From Closterium sp. Naga37s-1 (Eukaryota; Streptophyta; Zygnematophyceae; Desmidiales; Closteriaceae), in the NCBI GenBank assembly GCA_947471745.1, contig CANJKZ010000463.1, positions 10,001 to 74,000 on the forward strand: a stretch of 64,000 bases of DNA, written 5' to 3'. Position 1 is the stretch's first letter. Each line of letters begins with the position of its first letter. This document shows positions 54,735 to 64,000 of this stretch, in pieces. Position numbers and translations under genes: made by a program. The notes beneath the pieces are model-generated. The model did not search any database, was not told the DNA's origin, and saw only the letters and a program-made list of their open reading frames with translations.

Positions 54735-57700
54735 CTAAAAAACTATAGTTGCTGAGTCTGTGTCTGCCAGTCCTCCGTCCGTCGGGGGTGAGTGTGCTCT
54801 TGGCACGGACGTCCTTGAGGACAGGCAGGAGGACTTTGAGTGTCTTGTGTGAATCAAGAAAACAGGAATGAAATGACTAAGTGAAAGTTGGGTACAAAAG
54901 GGTAATGGTACCATGTGTGACTGAGTCAGGGTAATGGTGCGGCGTGCTCTGTCCCGGGTGATCTGCAAGCCAAGGTAGCTGCGCAGTTCACCCAGGTCTG
55001 TGCACGTGTGTCTCTTCTGCAGCTCGGACTTCACGTGGGCGAGTCCAGCAGTGTCAGCTGTGGCGAAGACCAAGTCGTCGACGTACACGAGGATGTAGAA
55101 CGGCGGCAAAGAAGTGTCGGTGCGCAGAAACAGCGACGGGTCGGCAGTAGATGGAGCAAACCCAAGAGCCGCAAGTGTAGTCCTCAGTGTGTCGTGCCAC
55201 TCACGCGGTGCCTGGCGGAGACCGTAGACTGGCCGCCGGAGGCTCCACTGGGTGCCAGGAGGAAAAGACCCAGTGAAGCCAGGTGGGCGACGCAGCCAGA
55301 TCTCCTCGTGCAGGCTGCCCTGCAAGAAAGCAGTGCTGAAGTCAAGAGAGTGCAGCTCGTAGTCGCGGTGAGCAGCTATGTGCAGCAGTACCCGAAGAGT
55401 GGTCATCTTCGGGGTGGGAGAGAAGGTCTGAAAGTAGTCAACTCCCTGCCGCTGACTGAAGCCACGAGCCACGTAACGCGCCTTGAAGACAGGCGGAGAA
55501 CCCGGCGACCGCTTCACCCTGAAAATCCACATGCCACTGACGATGTTCGCCCCAGGCGGGGGAACCTCGTCAACGTAGGTGCCTGTGGACTTCCAGGAAG
55601 CCATCTCTGCGTCCATAGCTGCCTGCCACTGAGAGGAGTAGGGACCCTCTATCGCCTCCGCGTAAGAGCGCGGAGTCGGGATGTCAAGTGCATCCGGGTC
55701 TCCCTCAGGGGTAAGCAGTACGGACACGAGATGAGGTGAAGCAACAGCCAAACACTGGAACTCCTCCTGCCTGTCCTCAAGGACGTCCGTGCCAAGGGCA
55801 CACTCACCCCCGACGGACGGAGGACAGACAGACTCAGACTCAGCAACAAGACTAGCAGCGTAGTCTAGACGACAGCGAGCAGCAAAGTCGACGAGCTCAG
55901 TAACTAGGGCAGACGTAGCAGTGGACTCAAAGGAAGGGTCAGTGACAACAGTAGCAAGGAGACGCGTGACAGTAGGACTGGCAGCACGAAGAGAGTCCGA
56001 CTCCGGGTCAGGAAGAGCAGGAAGAGAGGACTCAGGAGGAGAAGGCAAAGGGGCACGCAGAGGAGCAGTGGACGGACGCAGAGACATCCGGTGCGTGCCA
56101 GGGACAGGAGGAGGACGCTGACGCGAACCACGAGCACTAGTGCGAGCAGCACGGACAGGCGACGCAGGGCGAGACGCAGGGCGAGACGCAGGCTCACGAC
56201 GCTCAGCAAGACCTCCAGTAGGACCAGTGTAGGGAGAAGGAGCGGGCAGTGGGGAGGCCGGCTGTAACTGTAACTGTGACGGGACAGGCTGTGGACACTC
56301 TAAGGGAGGAGGAGGACCAGTAGAAGGCGGGAGACCAAGAACCTGCTGAAGGAGCGGAACGAAGTACGGCCTAGGCCGTGTGGCGACTCCAGACACAGCA
56401 GGGACAGCACCAGTACCCCCAGCGGCAGCACCAGCGCCAGCAGTACCTCCAGCTCCAGCACCCCCAGCAGGACCGCCTCCAGGACCGACAGCAGTAGCCT
56501 CAGCGCCAACTCCCTCAGCAGCTCCAGCTCCAGTCGTACCCGCAGGCCCAGCAGCTCCTGTACTCCCAGTACGAGCACCTCCGGGACCCGCGGCACCAGC
56601 ACCCTCAGCAGCCGAAGAACCTCCAGCTCCAGCAGCACGCCTCCAGCGCCGGGCAAACCACTCGCGCAGCTCCTGTGGAGAGAGTGGCTCCCGCCGAGAC
56701 GAAGCACCCGGAGAACCTCCAGGCTCAGCACCGCCAGACGCCACACGAGCAGGCCCAGCTCCCTCAGGCTCCGCACCCCCAGGCTCAGCACCTCCAGGCG
56801 TAGCACCCCCAGGCGTAGCACTCCCAGGCTCAGCACCCCCAGGCTCAGCACCCCCAGTAGTAGCTCCCCCAGGCTCAGCACCCTCAGGCTCAGCACCCCC
56901 AGTAGTAGCACCCTCAGGCACAGCACCCCCAGGCGTAGCACCCACACGCTCAGCACCCCCAGAGTCAGCACCCCCAGGCTCAGCACCCTCAGCAGCACCA
57001 GAGTCACCAGTAACCTCGACAGGCTCGACTGCGTCTACCTGGGACACACCTGAAGGGGCAGGACCCTGAGGGGGGAGGGGGTCTACCGGGGGGGGACCTG
57101 GGACAAGGAAGAGCGGTGGCGGGGGGAGGGACGGAGTGCGGTAGGGGAAGAGGCGGTAGTAGGGGACCGACTCGTCAAACGTGACGTCCTGGGAGGACAG
57201 GACACGGCGAGAGGTGGGGTGGTAGAACTGCCACCCTGGCGCGTCAGGGGGGAAGCCAAGGAAGACGCAAGGAGCAGCACGAGGGGACAGCTTGTCCGCA
57301 GACAAGTCGCGGACAAACGCCCGAGATCCCCAGACACGGAACGCAGACGCATCGCCAACCTTCCCCGTCCACAGCAAAGCTGGGGAGGTCTCCGGCATGG
57401 AGACCCTGGGGTGAAGGTTGATCTGATGCGCCGCGTACCGAACCGCAAACGGCCACAGAAAATGGGGGGCAGCCGCATGCATCATGGACGTACGGGCGAC
57501 GTCCATGACCATGCCAATGCGGCGCTCAGCAATCCCATTTTGCTGTGGAGAGTCCGGAAGCGTGAAGGTCTGGCGGATGCCTCGTGCACGACAGTAGGCT
57601 CGCAGAAGGCCAGAGGAGAACTCTCCACCTCTGTCAGAGTGCAGACGCTGAACAGGAAAGTCCGAGCCGAAGCTCTGCCTGAGCTGGAGACGAGCTGCGC

Positions 57701-60053
57701 GGATCCAGTCGATCAACACCTCAGTGACATCACCCTTGCTGCGCAAGGGGAAGACTGTGGTGTAACGCGAGTAGTCGTCAACCACCAGCAGGAAGTAGCG
57801 CTCGTGACCCTGTCCACGGACGCGGGCCGGGCCCCACACGTCCATGTGAAGCGTCTGCAGCGGGGCCTCTGTCGGAGGAAACTGGGAGGAGTGAGGGGCA
57901 GCCCGCTGCCGCCCCTCGACACAGGGGACGCAGGTAGGGCCAGGCCCCGGAGGAAGGGGAGGGAGGGACCGGGGAAGACCAGAGACAAGGACACGGGAGG
58001 CCATGCTTCGGAGACGAAGCAGGGAGGGGTGACCAAGGCGGTGGTGCCAGAGGAGAGTCTCGTGAGACAGGAGGCGACACGAACAGGGGGCAGACTCAGG
58101 ACCGGACCTGGACGCTGCAGCAAACACCTGACCCGACGCAGCTACCTGACCAGACGTAGTGACTGGAGGAGACGCAGTGGTCAGGGTGTACAGGCTCGAC
58201 CCCGGCCGACGGGTAAACGTGGCCAGGTGTCGGCCTGTCCGAGCGTCCGTGCAGTGGGTCACCCGCTGACTCGCAGGAGTGAACTGGTGAACCCCCGCAT
58301 CCTGTAGGTCAGCACCACTCACCAAGTTCGTAGAGAACGAGGGAAGGTAAAGACCAGACAGGGTGCCAGAGGGGGCCGCCGGACACGGGAGGACAGTGGA
58401 GAAGTGAGCAAGGACAGGACCCCCAGAGGGGTCTGCCAGAGAGACTGCAACTGGCCGGCTAAGCGGCGTGAGTGTGGTGCGGTCTCGAAAGAAGGAGCGA
58501 GAAGCCCCCGAGTCAAGGGTGAAGGTGTGGGAGGCCGAAGCCGACGCAGAACCTGAGAGAGCAGACTCACCAGCACCTGAGGGAGCAGACGCACCTAGAG
58601 CAGCAGCCTCGCTAGCACCTAGAGCAGCAGCCTCACCAGTACCTAGAGCAGCAGTCTCAATGCCCGGGTCGGGCGGAAAATACCGGTAACAGTCACCCTC
58701 ATCACTAATAGTCACAGTATACATGGCAGCAAGAATAGCATCAAAGTCAAGGTCAAAGACAGCCACACCTGCCCTAGACAGCTCACCCCAGCGGGGGATC
58801 TCAGTGGCCTCAGGGAACTGGTGACGCCAAGCGTCCGTCAGGCGGCCAAAGCAGCGCTGGGTGGAGTGCGCACCCCCGCACTGCTCACCCGCGCGGTCGC
58901 CGGTGCGGAGGACGTAGGTGCACGGACCAGTACCCCCACCCCTCTGGCGTGCAGTGTACCACTCACGGAGCTGCTGAGGGGAGGGGATGTCACGAGTGCG
59001 CTGCTGGTGCTGCTGCTGCTGCTGGCGCTGACCACCACCGGAGCCGACCCTCTGCGCAGCGCCACCCCGACCAGCTCCACCTCCTCCGCCGCCTCCTCCT
59101 CCACCGCCGCCACCTCCGCTCCCTCCGCCACTGCCGCTGCCGCCTCCGCCTCCACTGCCGCCACCGACACCTCCACCCCCGCCACCACCCCCACCGCCAC
59201 CCCCACCTCCTCCACCGCCTCCACTGCCGCCTCCACCGCCCCCGCTAGCTCCTCCAGCGCCCCTGCCCCCCTTGCCCTTGCCAGGGCGGCGTCTCCCGCT
59301 AGGGGTAGACGCCGCACCGACCGACTCAAGCCCAACGAGGTCGGCCGCAGCAGCAGAGGCAACAGAGGGCAAAAGGGGGGAGGGGGAACACCCCTCAAAG
59401 ATGGGGGTGCGAGGGTCACCACGAGAGGCTCCTACAGCTACTATGCTCTTCTCTGCTGCTAGGAGGGACTTCTCGAGGAGGTCAACGGTGAGAGTGGTGG
59501 GGCAAACTGAGAGGAAGTGGTCCCTGACTACGCGAAGGGAGTCAGGGAGCCGGGTGACTATGTAGTAGAGGGTGATGTACATGGGGGGGGGGTTCTTGGC
59601 GCAGAACTCAGCAGGAAGCGCAGCGCGGTAGCGAGTGTCACTAGTGCGTAGGTGCGTAATGAGGTCAGCGACTGTGGGAAAGGCAGCAAGGTCAGGGAAG
59701 AGGTACGGTAGCATGAGGCGACTCAGTGCAGCAGTGGCAGGGGAGGAGTAGCGTGCAACTACAGCGTCGTACAAGGTCTGAGCACTCTTGTACTGGCTAA
59801 AGTGCGCACGCTCAGAGGTAGGCAGGTGGCGACGCACAGCAAGACGTGCAGCAGCATCGCGCGTGGCCCACTGGGAGCGAACAGTTGCGTCAGCATCAGT
59901 GGCGGGGGCAGGAGAGGCACCAGAAGTGAGGTCAAAGAGGGAGAGGCCGTCTGCCCTATCGCACTGTAAGAAAAGCTGCAGGTCATCTATCCAGACGTCA
60001 AAGTCAATGGCCCGACCCTCAGCGTCAAAAGCGAGGACACTAGGGGTAGCCAT
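54735..60053 (-). CDS. gag-pol polyprotein of copia D, open for 1,772 codons
   Basis: One uninterrupted frame from the ATG at 60053. Order: Gag (about 1-350) with a roughly 80-residue Gly/Ser run, the CX13CX3HX4C motif (PCTYVLRTGDRAGEQC then GGAHSTQRC), protease LDSGASRSFF, HRLGHPSLLRLR, integrase (MDVWGPARV, HSDRGGEFSSGLLRA, QQNGIAERRIGMV), a long Gly/Ala/Pro linker with AEPGGA-type repeats, and reverse transcriptase (MWIFRVKRSPGSPP, YVARGFSQRQGVDYFQTFSP, FYILVYVDDLVFA, GLQITRDRARRTITLTQSHMV). RNase H is missing. The last 38 codons run through the LTR remnant and host element C to a stop at 54735. The intact frame suggests a very recent insertion. Confidence 0.9.
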   Translation of the reverse strand: MATPSVLAFDAEGRAIDFDVWIDDLQLFLQCDRADGLSLFDLTSGASPAPATDADATVRSQWATRDAAARLAVRRHLPTSERAHFSQYKSAQTLYDAVVARYSSPATAALSRLMLPYLFPDLAAFPTVADLITHLRTSDTRYRAALPAEFCAKNPPPMYITLYYIVTRLPDSLRVVRDHFLSVCPTTLTVDLLEKSLLAAEKSIVAVGASRGDPRTPIFEGCSPSPLLPSVASAAAADLVGLESVGAASTPSGRRRPGKGKGGRGAGGASGGGGGGSGGGGGGGGGGGGGGGGGGVGGGSGGGGGSGSGGGSGGGGGGGGGGGGGGAGRGGAAQRVGSGGGQRQQQQQHQQRTRDIPSPQQLREWYTARQRGGGTGPCTYVLRTGDRAGEQCGGAHSTQRCFGRLTDAWRHQFPEATEIPRWGELSRAGVAVFDLDFDAILAAMYTVTISDEGDCYRYFPPDPGIETAALGTGEAAALGASEAAALGASAPSGAGESALSGSASASASHTFTLDSGASRSFFRDRTTLTPLSRPVAVSLADPSGGPVLAHFSTVLPCPAAPSGTLSGLYLPSFSTNLVSGADLQDAGVHQFTPASQRVTHCTDARTGRHLATFTRRPGSSLYTLTTASPPVTTSGQVAASGQVFAAASRSGPESAPCSCRLLSHETLLWHHRLGHPSLLRLRSMASRVLVSGLPRSLPPLPPGPGPTCVPCVEGRQRAAPHSSQFPPTEAPLQTLHMDVWGPARVRGQGHERYFLLVVDDYSRYTTVFPLRSKGDVTEVLIDWIRAARLQLRQSFGSDFPVQRLHSDRGGEFSSGLLRAYCRARGIRQTFTLPDSPQQNGIAERRIGMVMDVARTSMMHAAAPHFLWPFAVRYAAHQINLHPRVSMPETSPALLWTGKVGDASAFRVWGSRAFVRDLSADKLSPRAAPCVFLGFPPDAPGWQFYHPTSRRVLSSQDVTFDESVPYYRLFPYRTPSLPPPPLFLVPGPPPVDPLPPQGPAPSGVSQVDAVEPVEVTGDSGAAEGAEPGGADSGGAERVGATPGGAVPEGATTGGAEPEGAEPGGATTGGAEPGGAEPGSATPGGATPGGAEPGGAEPEGAGPARVASGGAEPGGSPGASSRREPLSPQELREWFARRWRRAAGAGGSSAAEGAGAAGPGGARTGSTGAAGPAGTTGAGAAEGVGAEATAVGPGGGPAGGAGAGGTAGAGAAAGGTGAVPAVSGVATRPRPYFVPLLQQVLGLPPSTGPPPPLECPQPVPSQLQLQPASPLPAPSPYTGPTGGLAERREPASRPASRPASPVRAARTSARGSRQRPPPVPGTHRMSLRPSTAPLRAPLPSPPESSLPALPDPESDSLRAASPTVTRLLATVVTDPSFESTATSALVTELVDFAARCRLDYAASLVAESESVCPPSVGGECALGTDVLEDRQEEFQCLAVASPHLVSVLLTPEGDPDALDIPTPRSYAEAIEGPYSSQWQAAMDAEMASWKSTGTYVDEVPPPGANIVSGMWIFRVKRSPGSPPVFKARYVARGFSQRQGVDYFQTFSPTPKMTTLRVLLHIAAHRDYELHSLDFSTAFLQGSLHEEIWLRRPPGFTGSFPPGTQWSLRRPVYGLRQAPREWHDTLRTTLAALGFAPSTADPSLFLRTDTSLPPFYILVYVDDLVFATADTAGLAHVKSELQKRHTCTDLGELRSYLGLQITRDRARRTITLTQSHMVPLPFCTQLSLSHFIPVFLIHTRHSKSSCLSSRTSVPRAHSPPTDGGLADTDSATIVF
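54848..54900 (-). repeat. 53-bp remnant of the 3' LTR of copia D
   Basis: Matches 61254-61306 over tgtgaatcaag to gggtacaaaag, then breaks off into reverse-transcriptase sequence through a short filler (ggtaatgg). Confidence 0.9.
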
Positions 60054-60089
60054 GACAGCAGTAGACTAGCAGCGCAAACAGTGGGGTGA

Positions 60090-61150
60090 GGGCAGTGCTG
60101 TGAGAGAGGCGCTGCTCTTACCGGACAGGGCGGCTCGGGCGGCTCGGCTGCAGGGCGGCTCGGCGACTCGGCTGCTGGGCGGCTCGGCTGCTGGGCGGCT
60201 CGGCGGCTGGGCGGCTCAGCGGCTCGGCTGCTGGGCGGCTCGGCGGCTCTGCTGCTGGGCGGCTCGGCTGCTGGGCGGCTCGGCGGCTCGGCTGCTGGGC
60301 GGCTCGGTGGCTCAGCTGCTGGGCGGCTAGGCTGCTGGGCGGCTCGGCGGGGCCGCTGAGAGGGCGGCGTCCGGGGCCGCTGGGAGGAGGCGGCGGGGCC
60401 GCTGAGAGGAGGCGGCGTGGCCGGAAAGGTAGGTGGCGGGGCCGCGTCAGGGGCCGCGATAGGGGCCGCGTCAGGGGCCGCGTCAGGGGCCGCGGTAGGG
60501 GCCGCGTCAGGGGCCGCGGCAGGGCCGCGTCAGGGCGCCGCGTCAGGGGCCGCGTCAGGGCGCCGCCAGGGGCCGCGGCAGGGCCGCGTCAGGGCCGCGG
60601 AAGGGGCCGCGGCAGGGGCCGCGTCAGGGGGCGCGTCAGGGCCGCGTCAGGGCCGCGGCAGAGCCGCGTCAGGGCCGCGTCAGGGGCCGCTTCAGGGCCG
60701 CGGCAGGGGCCGTAGCAGGCCGCGTCAGGGCCGCGTCAGGGGCCGCGGCAGGGCCGCGTCAGGGCCGCGGCAGGGGCCGCGTCAGGGCGCCGCGTCAGGG
60801 GCCGCGTCAGGGCGCCGCCAGGGGCCGCGGCAGGGCCGCGTCAGGGCCGCGTCAGGGCCGCGGCAGAGCCGCGTCAGGGCCGCGTCAGGGGCCGCTTCAG
60901 GGCCGCGGCAGGGGCCGCGGCAGGCCGCGTCAGGGCCGCGTCAGGGGCCGCGGCAGGGCCGCGTCAGGGCGCCGCCAGGGGCCGCGTCAGGCCGCGTCAG
61001 GGCCGCGTCAGGGCGCCACCAGGGGGCGCGTCAGGGACCGCGATAGGGCGCCGGCAGGGGCCTCGTCAGGGCGCCGCCAGGGGCCGCATAGGGGGCGCGT
61101 GGGAGGCGGCGTAGGGGCCGCGTAGGGGCAGTGTAGGGGCCGCTAAAAAA
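60090..61150. repeat. GC-rich tandem leader of copia D
   Basis: Two arrays: gctgctgggcggctcgg-type units (60120-60345), then about 45 units of ggccgcgtcagg and ggccgcggcagg types (60425-61030). It lies between primer-binding site and gag. Frames here are open only because stops are rare in such DNA. Confidence 0.85.
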
Positions 61151-61253
61151 AAATTTAGGGCAGGGCGCAATGTGCGCGGGCAGCTAAAAAAAAAAAATCT
61201 TATGGTGGGCCCTTTGGAAGGAACGGTCCCATGTAGGAACCCGCTCTATACCA

Positions 61254-61382
61254 TGTGAATCAAGAAAACAGGAATGAAATGACTAAGTGAAAGTTGGGTA
61301 CAAAAGGCAAACCCTAGGCAACTGTACCCCATATGTGCTACCCCACTATAGCCTACAGTAGCTATGTCATATAACTCTGACA
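61254..61382 (-). repeat. 5' LTR of copia D
   Basis: 129 bp. On the minus strand it starts tgtcagagttat and ends ttgattcaca. Shares the core ggctatagtggggtagc with the LTRs of A and C. Confidence 0.9.
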
Positions 61383-61387
61383 TCTTG

Positions 61388-62990
61388 CAGCTGCTGTACC
61401 TCGTTTTGCTTCCATGCTGCTTGCCCCTGAGGGAGACCCGGATGCACCAGACATCCCGACCCCGCGCTCTTACGCAGAGGCGATTACGGGTCCTTACTCC
61501 TCTCAACGGAAGGCAGCCATGGATGCCGAGATGGCATCCTGGAAGTCCACAGGCACCTACGTCGACGAGGTTCCCCCACCTGGGGTGAAGATAGTCGATG
61601 GCATGTGGGTCTTCAGGGTGAAGCGGCCGCCGGGTTCTCCGCCTGCCTTCAAGGCGCGTTACGTTGCTCGAGGCTTCAGTCAGCGACAGGGAGTTGACTA
61701 CTTCCAGACCTTCTCCCCCACACCAAAGATGACTACTCTTCGGGTGTTGCTGCACGTCGCTGCTCAGCGTGACTACGAGTTGCACTCTCTGGACTTCAGC
61801 ACAGCTTTCCTGCAGGGCATCCTGCACGAGGAGATCTGGCTGCGCCGACCACTTGGTTTCACTGGGACGTTTCCTGCAAGTACCAAGTGGAGCCTCCGCC
61901 GACCAGTCTACGGTCTCTGCCAGGTGCCTCGCGAGTGGCACGACACCACTGAGGACTACACTTGCGGCTCTTGGGTTTGCTCGTTCTACTATTGACCCGT
62001 CGCTGTTTCTACGCACCGACACGTCGCTGCCACCGTTCTACGTCCTCGTGTACGTCGACGACCTCGTCTTTGCCACTGCTGACACTGAGGCACTGACCCT
62101 TGTGAAGTCGGAGCTGCAGAAGAGACACACCTGCACTGGGTGAACTGCGTAGCTATCTTGGCCTGCAGATCACCCGGGACAGAGCACGGTGCACCATCAC
62201 ACTGACTCAGTCACACATGGTGCACCAGGTCCTTCAGCGCTTCGGCTTCCAGTTCTCCTCGCCACAGCCCACACCTCTGTCTACCAGCCACTTGCTCTCA
62301 GCTCCACCTTCGGACGAGTCCGTAGAGTCGAGTGGTCCGTACCCAGAGCTTGTGGGTTGCCTCATGTACCTGATGACGTGCACACGACCTGACCTCGCGT
62401 ACCCTCTCAGCCTTCGGGCTCGCTACGTGGCTCCCGGTAGGCACCAAAAGGTGCACTGGGATGCTGCGAAGAGGGTACTGCGTTACCTGTGTTGTACGTT
62501 GGGCATGGGGCTTGTGCTTGGAGGACGGGGTCCAGTTGTTCTCACTGGTCACGCAAACGCCTCCTGGGTTGACGACTCAGCTACGCAGCGGTCGTCACAG
62601 GGTTACACCTTCAGCCTTGGTTTCGGCTCTATTTCTTGGCGGTCTACCCGCTCGTCTTCGGTTCTCAGCTCCAGTTGTGAGGCTGAGATCTACGCCAGGG
62701 CCATGGCTGCACAGGAGCTACGCTGGCTCACCTACTTGCTGACTGACTTGGGAGAGCAGCCTCGTTCGCCCCCAGTTCTGTACGTAGACAACAAGGCAAT
62801 GATTGCCTTGTGTCAGGAGCACAGACTGGAGCACTGAACGAAGCACATCGCTCTGCGATACTTCCTTGCTCGAGAGTTGTAGTAGCGTGGCCAGCTTCGT
62901 TTTGCGTACGTGGCCATTAGGGCCAACACTGCTGATGTGTTCACCAAGGCACTTCCGCCTTGTGATCATCAGCGCTTCTCTACTGTGTTA
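61388..62990 (+). pseudogene. reverse transcriptase and RNase H part of copia C
   Basis: Continuation of element C after the insertion of D. Reads PDIPTPRSYAEAITGPYSSQ, MWVFRVKRPPGSPPAFKARY, LDFSTAFLQG, FYVLVYVDDLVFATAD, GLQITRDRARCTITLTQSHM, then RNase H with GHANASWVDDSATQRSSQG and EAEIYARAMAAQELRWLTYL. At least two frameshifts (near 61946 and 62140) and a TGA at 62835 break the frame. The final TADVFTKALPP block is still readable to about 62990. Confidence 0.9.
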
Positions 62991-63249
62991 GGCCTTGTGC
63001 CTACTTTGCCTCACTTGCTTGACTTTGCTTGTACTGTGATCTGTATATATACCTGCATGCTTGCACTTGCTAGGATATGATCACTGTATTGTTTGTTCTC
63101 TTTATATCACACTGCATGTGAACTGGCCTTGTGGCCCTTTGCTTGTGCTCGGACTGTGTGGTGACTTTGTGATCCACCCTGAGCTTGCTTTGCTTTTGCT
63201 TGACTGGTCTTGTGACCACTTGTTCTCCCCCACTTTGCCTATGGGGGTG

Positions 63250-63382
63250 TGTCAGAACATTATAGCTTTTACATTTGTGTAGGCTATAGTGGGGTAGCCC
63301 ACAAGGGGTACAACCCAATTAGGGTTAGTACTTGTACCCAAGTCTCTGCTAGTTCATTCATTTCTCGTTTGTAACTTTAGCA
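63250..63382 (+). repeat. 3' LTR of copia C
   Basis: 133 bp, preceded by polypurine tatgggggtg. Contains nested stems gggtacaa/ttgtaccc (63306-63339) and aaccc/gggtt inside it. Confidence 0.9.
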
Positions 63383-64000
63383 TTAAGCTTAACAATAGAG
63401 CACTCTGTTAGCTTTCCAACGAGCCGTAGATCACCTGGATCGCTTAAGTATCGAGCGAGATATAGGCGTTTATGTGCTAGGTAGTGCTCTTGGAATCTAG
63501 GAGAGGAGCTCTCTGGTTTTTGTAATCGAATGTATCACATACAAAGTGATTCTCGGTTTCAGTATGAAACATGCATACAAAGCGCACACATTTATAGCTA
63601 CTCAATTCGACGAATCGCACAAGTAACACCGAGCTGCTACATGAAGTGTCGCGAAGGTTCCGTGGGTAACATTTCGATGTGGTGAAATTCGGCAACCGAA
63701 TTTCACACATTCGAATGTTCCTTTAGTCCTCAAATATTCCAGGTGCTTCCATGTGGCACTGATCTGCAGGTCTTCCAGAGTCAACCTGCAACTCCACGAA
63801 ACCTGCAGTGAAGTCAACCGGAAGCAACACATTCGGTGGTTGGGGGCAAACTTTGCCTCACGCAACCTTCAACAGCAACAACTGAACATTGCTCGTCATA
63901 ACCGTCGAAACCTGAAGCCTAACTCGGGTCTACCATGTTTGCCATATCCTTGCAGAAGTATTAATACCCGTGGTATCTGACACACCTACCAGGCATCTCT
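63383..64000. other. unassigned end of the window, perhaps the rest of the copia B LTR
   Basis: No gene recognised. On the minus strand a ctataaatgtgtgcgc stretch near 63590 could be a TATA element. If the segment up to 63874 belongs to the LTR of element B, this fits an LTR promoter. Sequence beyond 63874 shows nothing recognisable. Confidence 0.35.

Larger units (their letters stand above)
54848..61382 (-). mobile_element. copia element D, recent insertion with internal 3' deletion
   Basis: Flanked by a perfect 5-bp duplication tcttg (54843-54847 and 61383-61387). The 5' LTR is 61254-61382 (129 bp), with the primer-binding site tggtatagagcgggttc on the minus strand (plus 61237-61253). The 3' end is deleted: from just after the SHMV block of reverse transcriptase the sequence jumps to the last 53 bp of the LTR (54848-54900). 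The deletion must have arisen after, or at, integration, because both outer ends and the target duplication are intact. Confidence 0.9.
49711..63382 (+). mobile_element. copia element C, carrying nested element D
   Basis: Plus-strand element with LTRs at 49711-49842 and 63250-63382. Without element D (54848-61382) and one copy of its target duplication it is about 7.1 kb. The order is LTR, GC-rich leader, gag-protease-integrase, linker, insertion of D, then reverse transcriptase, RNase H, polypurine tatgggggtg and 3' LTR. A normal primer-binding site is missing after the 5' LTR, where the sequence goes straight to a T-run and gggcccacc. The flanks (ttgaa and ttaag) are not a clear target duplication. 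Confidence 0.85.

Noticed and set aside
60100..61046. Open frames of 76 and 209 codons in the leader of element D
   Set aside because: Simple translations of the ggccgcgtcagg repeat, no start context and no family resemblance.
49706..63387. Target-site duplication for element C
   Set aside because: ttgaa on the left and ttaag on the right match at only three of five positions; not accepted.

Overview
The window looks like nuclear DNA of a streptophyte: a charophyte alga (a zygnematophyte such as Closterium would fit) or an early land plant. This is inferred from plant-type gene families (an ACT-domain STY kinase, a UBC32/34-type membrane-anchored E2, a plant LCAT-like acyltransferase), many short GT-AG introns, GC-rich coding DNA, extreme minisatellite content, and Ty1/copia elements primed by initiator Met-tRNA. 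Nothing in the sequence fixes the species. Exon models below were built by hand from splice sites, reading-frame phase and recalled family features; no alignment was run.

Layout. 1-494: 3' end of a plus-strand copia element with its LTR. 2.7-11.0 kb (minus): a 15-exon STY8/17/46-like ACT-domain protein kinase whose introns hold several minisatellites. 12.5-21.1 kb (minus): poorly resolved genes. These are a coiled-coil/low-complexity gene (four 3' exons), a two-exon ankyrin-repeat gene and an Ala-rich gene, separated by pyrimidine-rich repeats. 21.9-22.4 kb: a long inverted repeat. 22.9-25.7 kb (minus): a two-domain type II membrane glycosyltransferase. 26.4-29.4 kb (plus): a C-terminally short LCAT-like gene, divergent from the glycosyltransferase. 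29.5 kb (plus): a small membrane protein. 32.9 kb (minus): an intronless disordered protein. 34.5-37.1 kb (minus): a complete 7-exon UBE2J/UBC34-type E2.

38.3-63.4 kb is a nested copia cluster. Element A (minus) sits in the reverse transcriptase of element B (minus). A small non-autonomous LTR element with a perfect 5-bp target duplication sits in A. Element C (plus) is inserted in the 5' LTR of B. Element D (minus, 1,772-codon frame, perfect 5-bp target duplication) sits in C. A, C, D and the small element belong to one family, recognised by LTR sequence, a GC-rich tandem-repeat leader after the primer-binding site and, in C and D, an unusual Gag zinc motif.

The most unusual signal recurs across unrelated genes. 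The last bases of an exon plus the adjoining 5' splice site are tandemly repeated into the intron (units of 16, 17, 18, 25, 27, 31 and 35 bp, 2 to about 26 copies), so that one exon is followed by a ladder of near-identical donor sites. This occurs in the kinase (three exons), the ankyrin gene, the glycosyltransferase, the LCAT-like gene and the E2 gene. The LCAT-like gene also shows the mirror case, repeated acceptor-plus-exon-start blocks, and the kinase has a second copy of its catalytic-loop exon.
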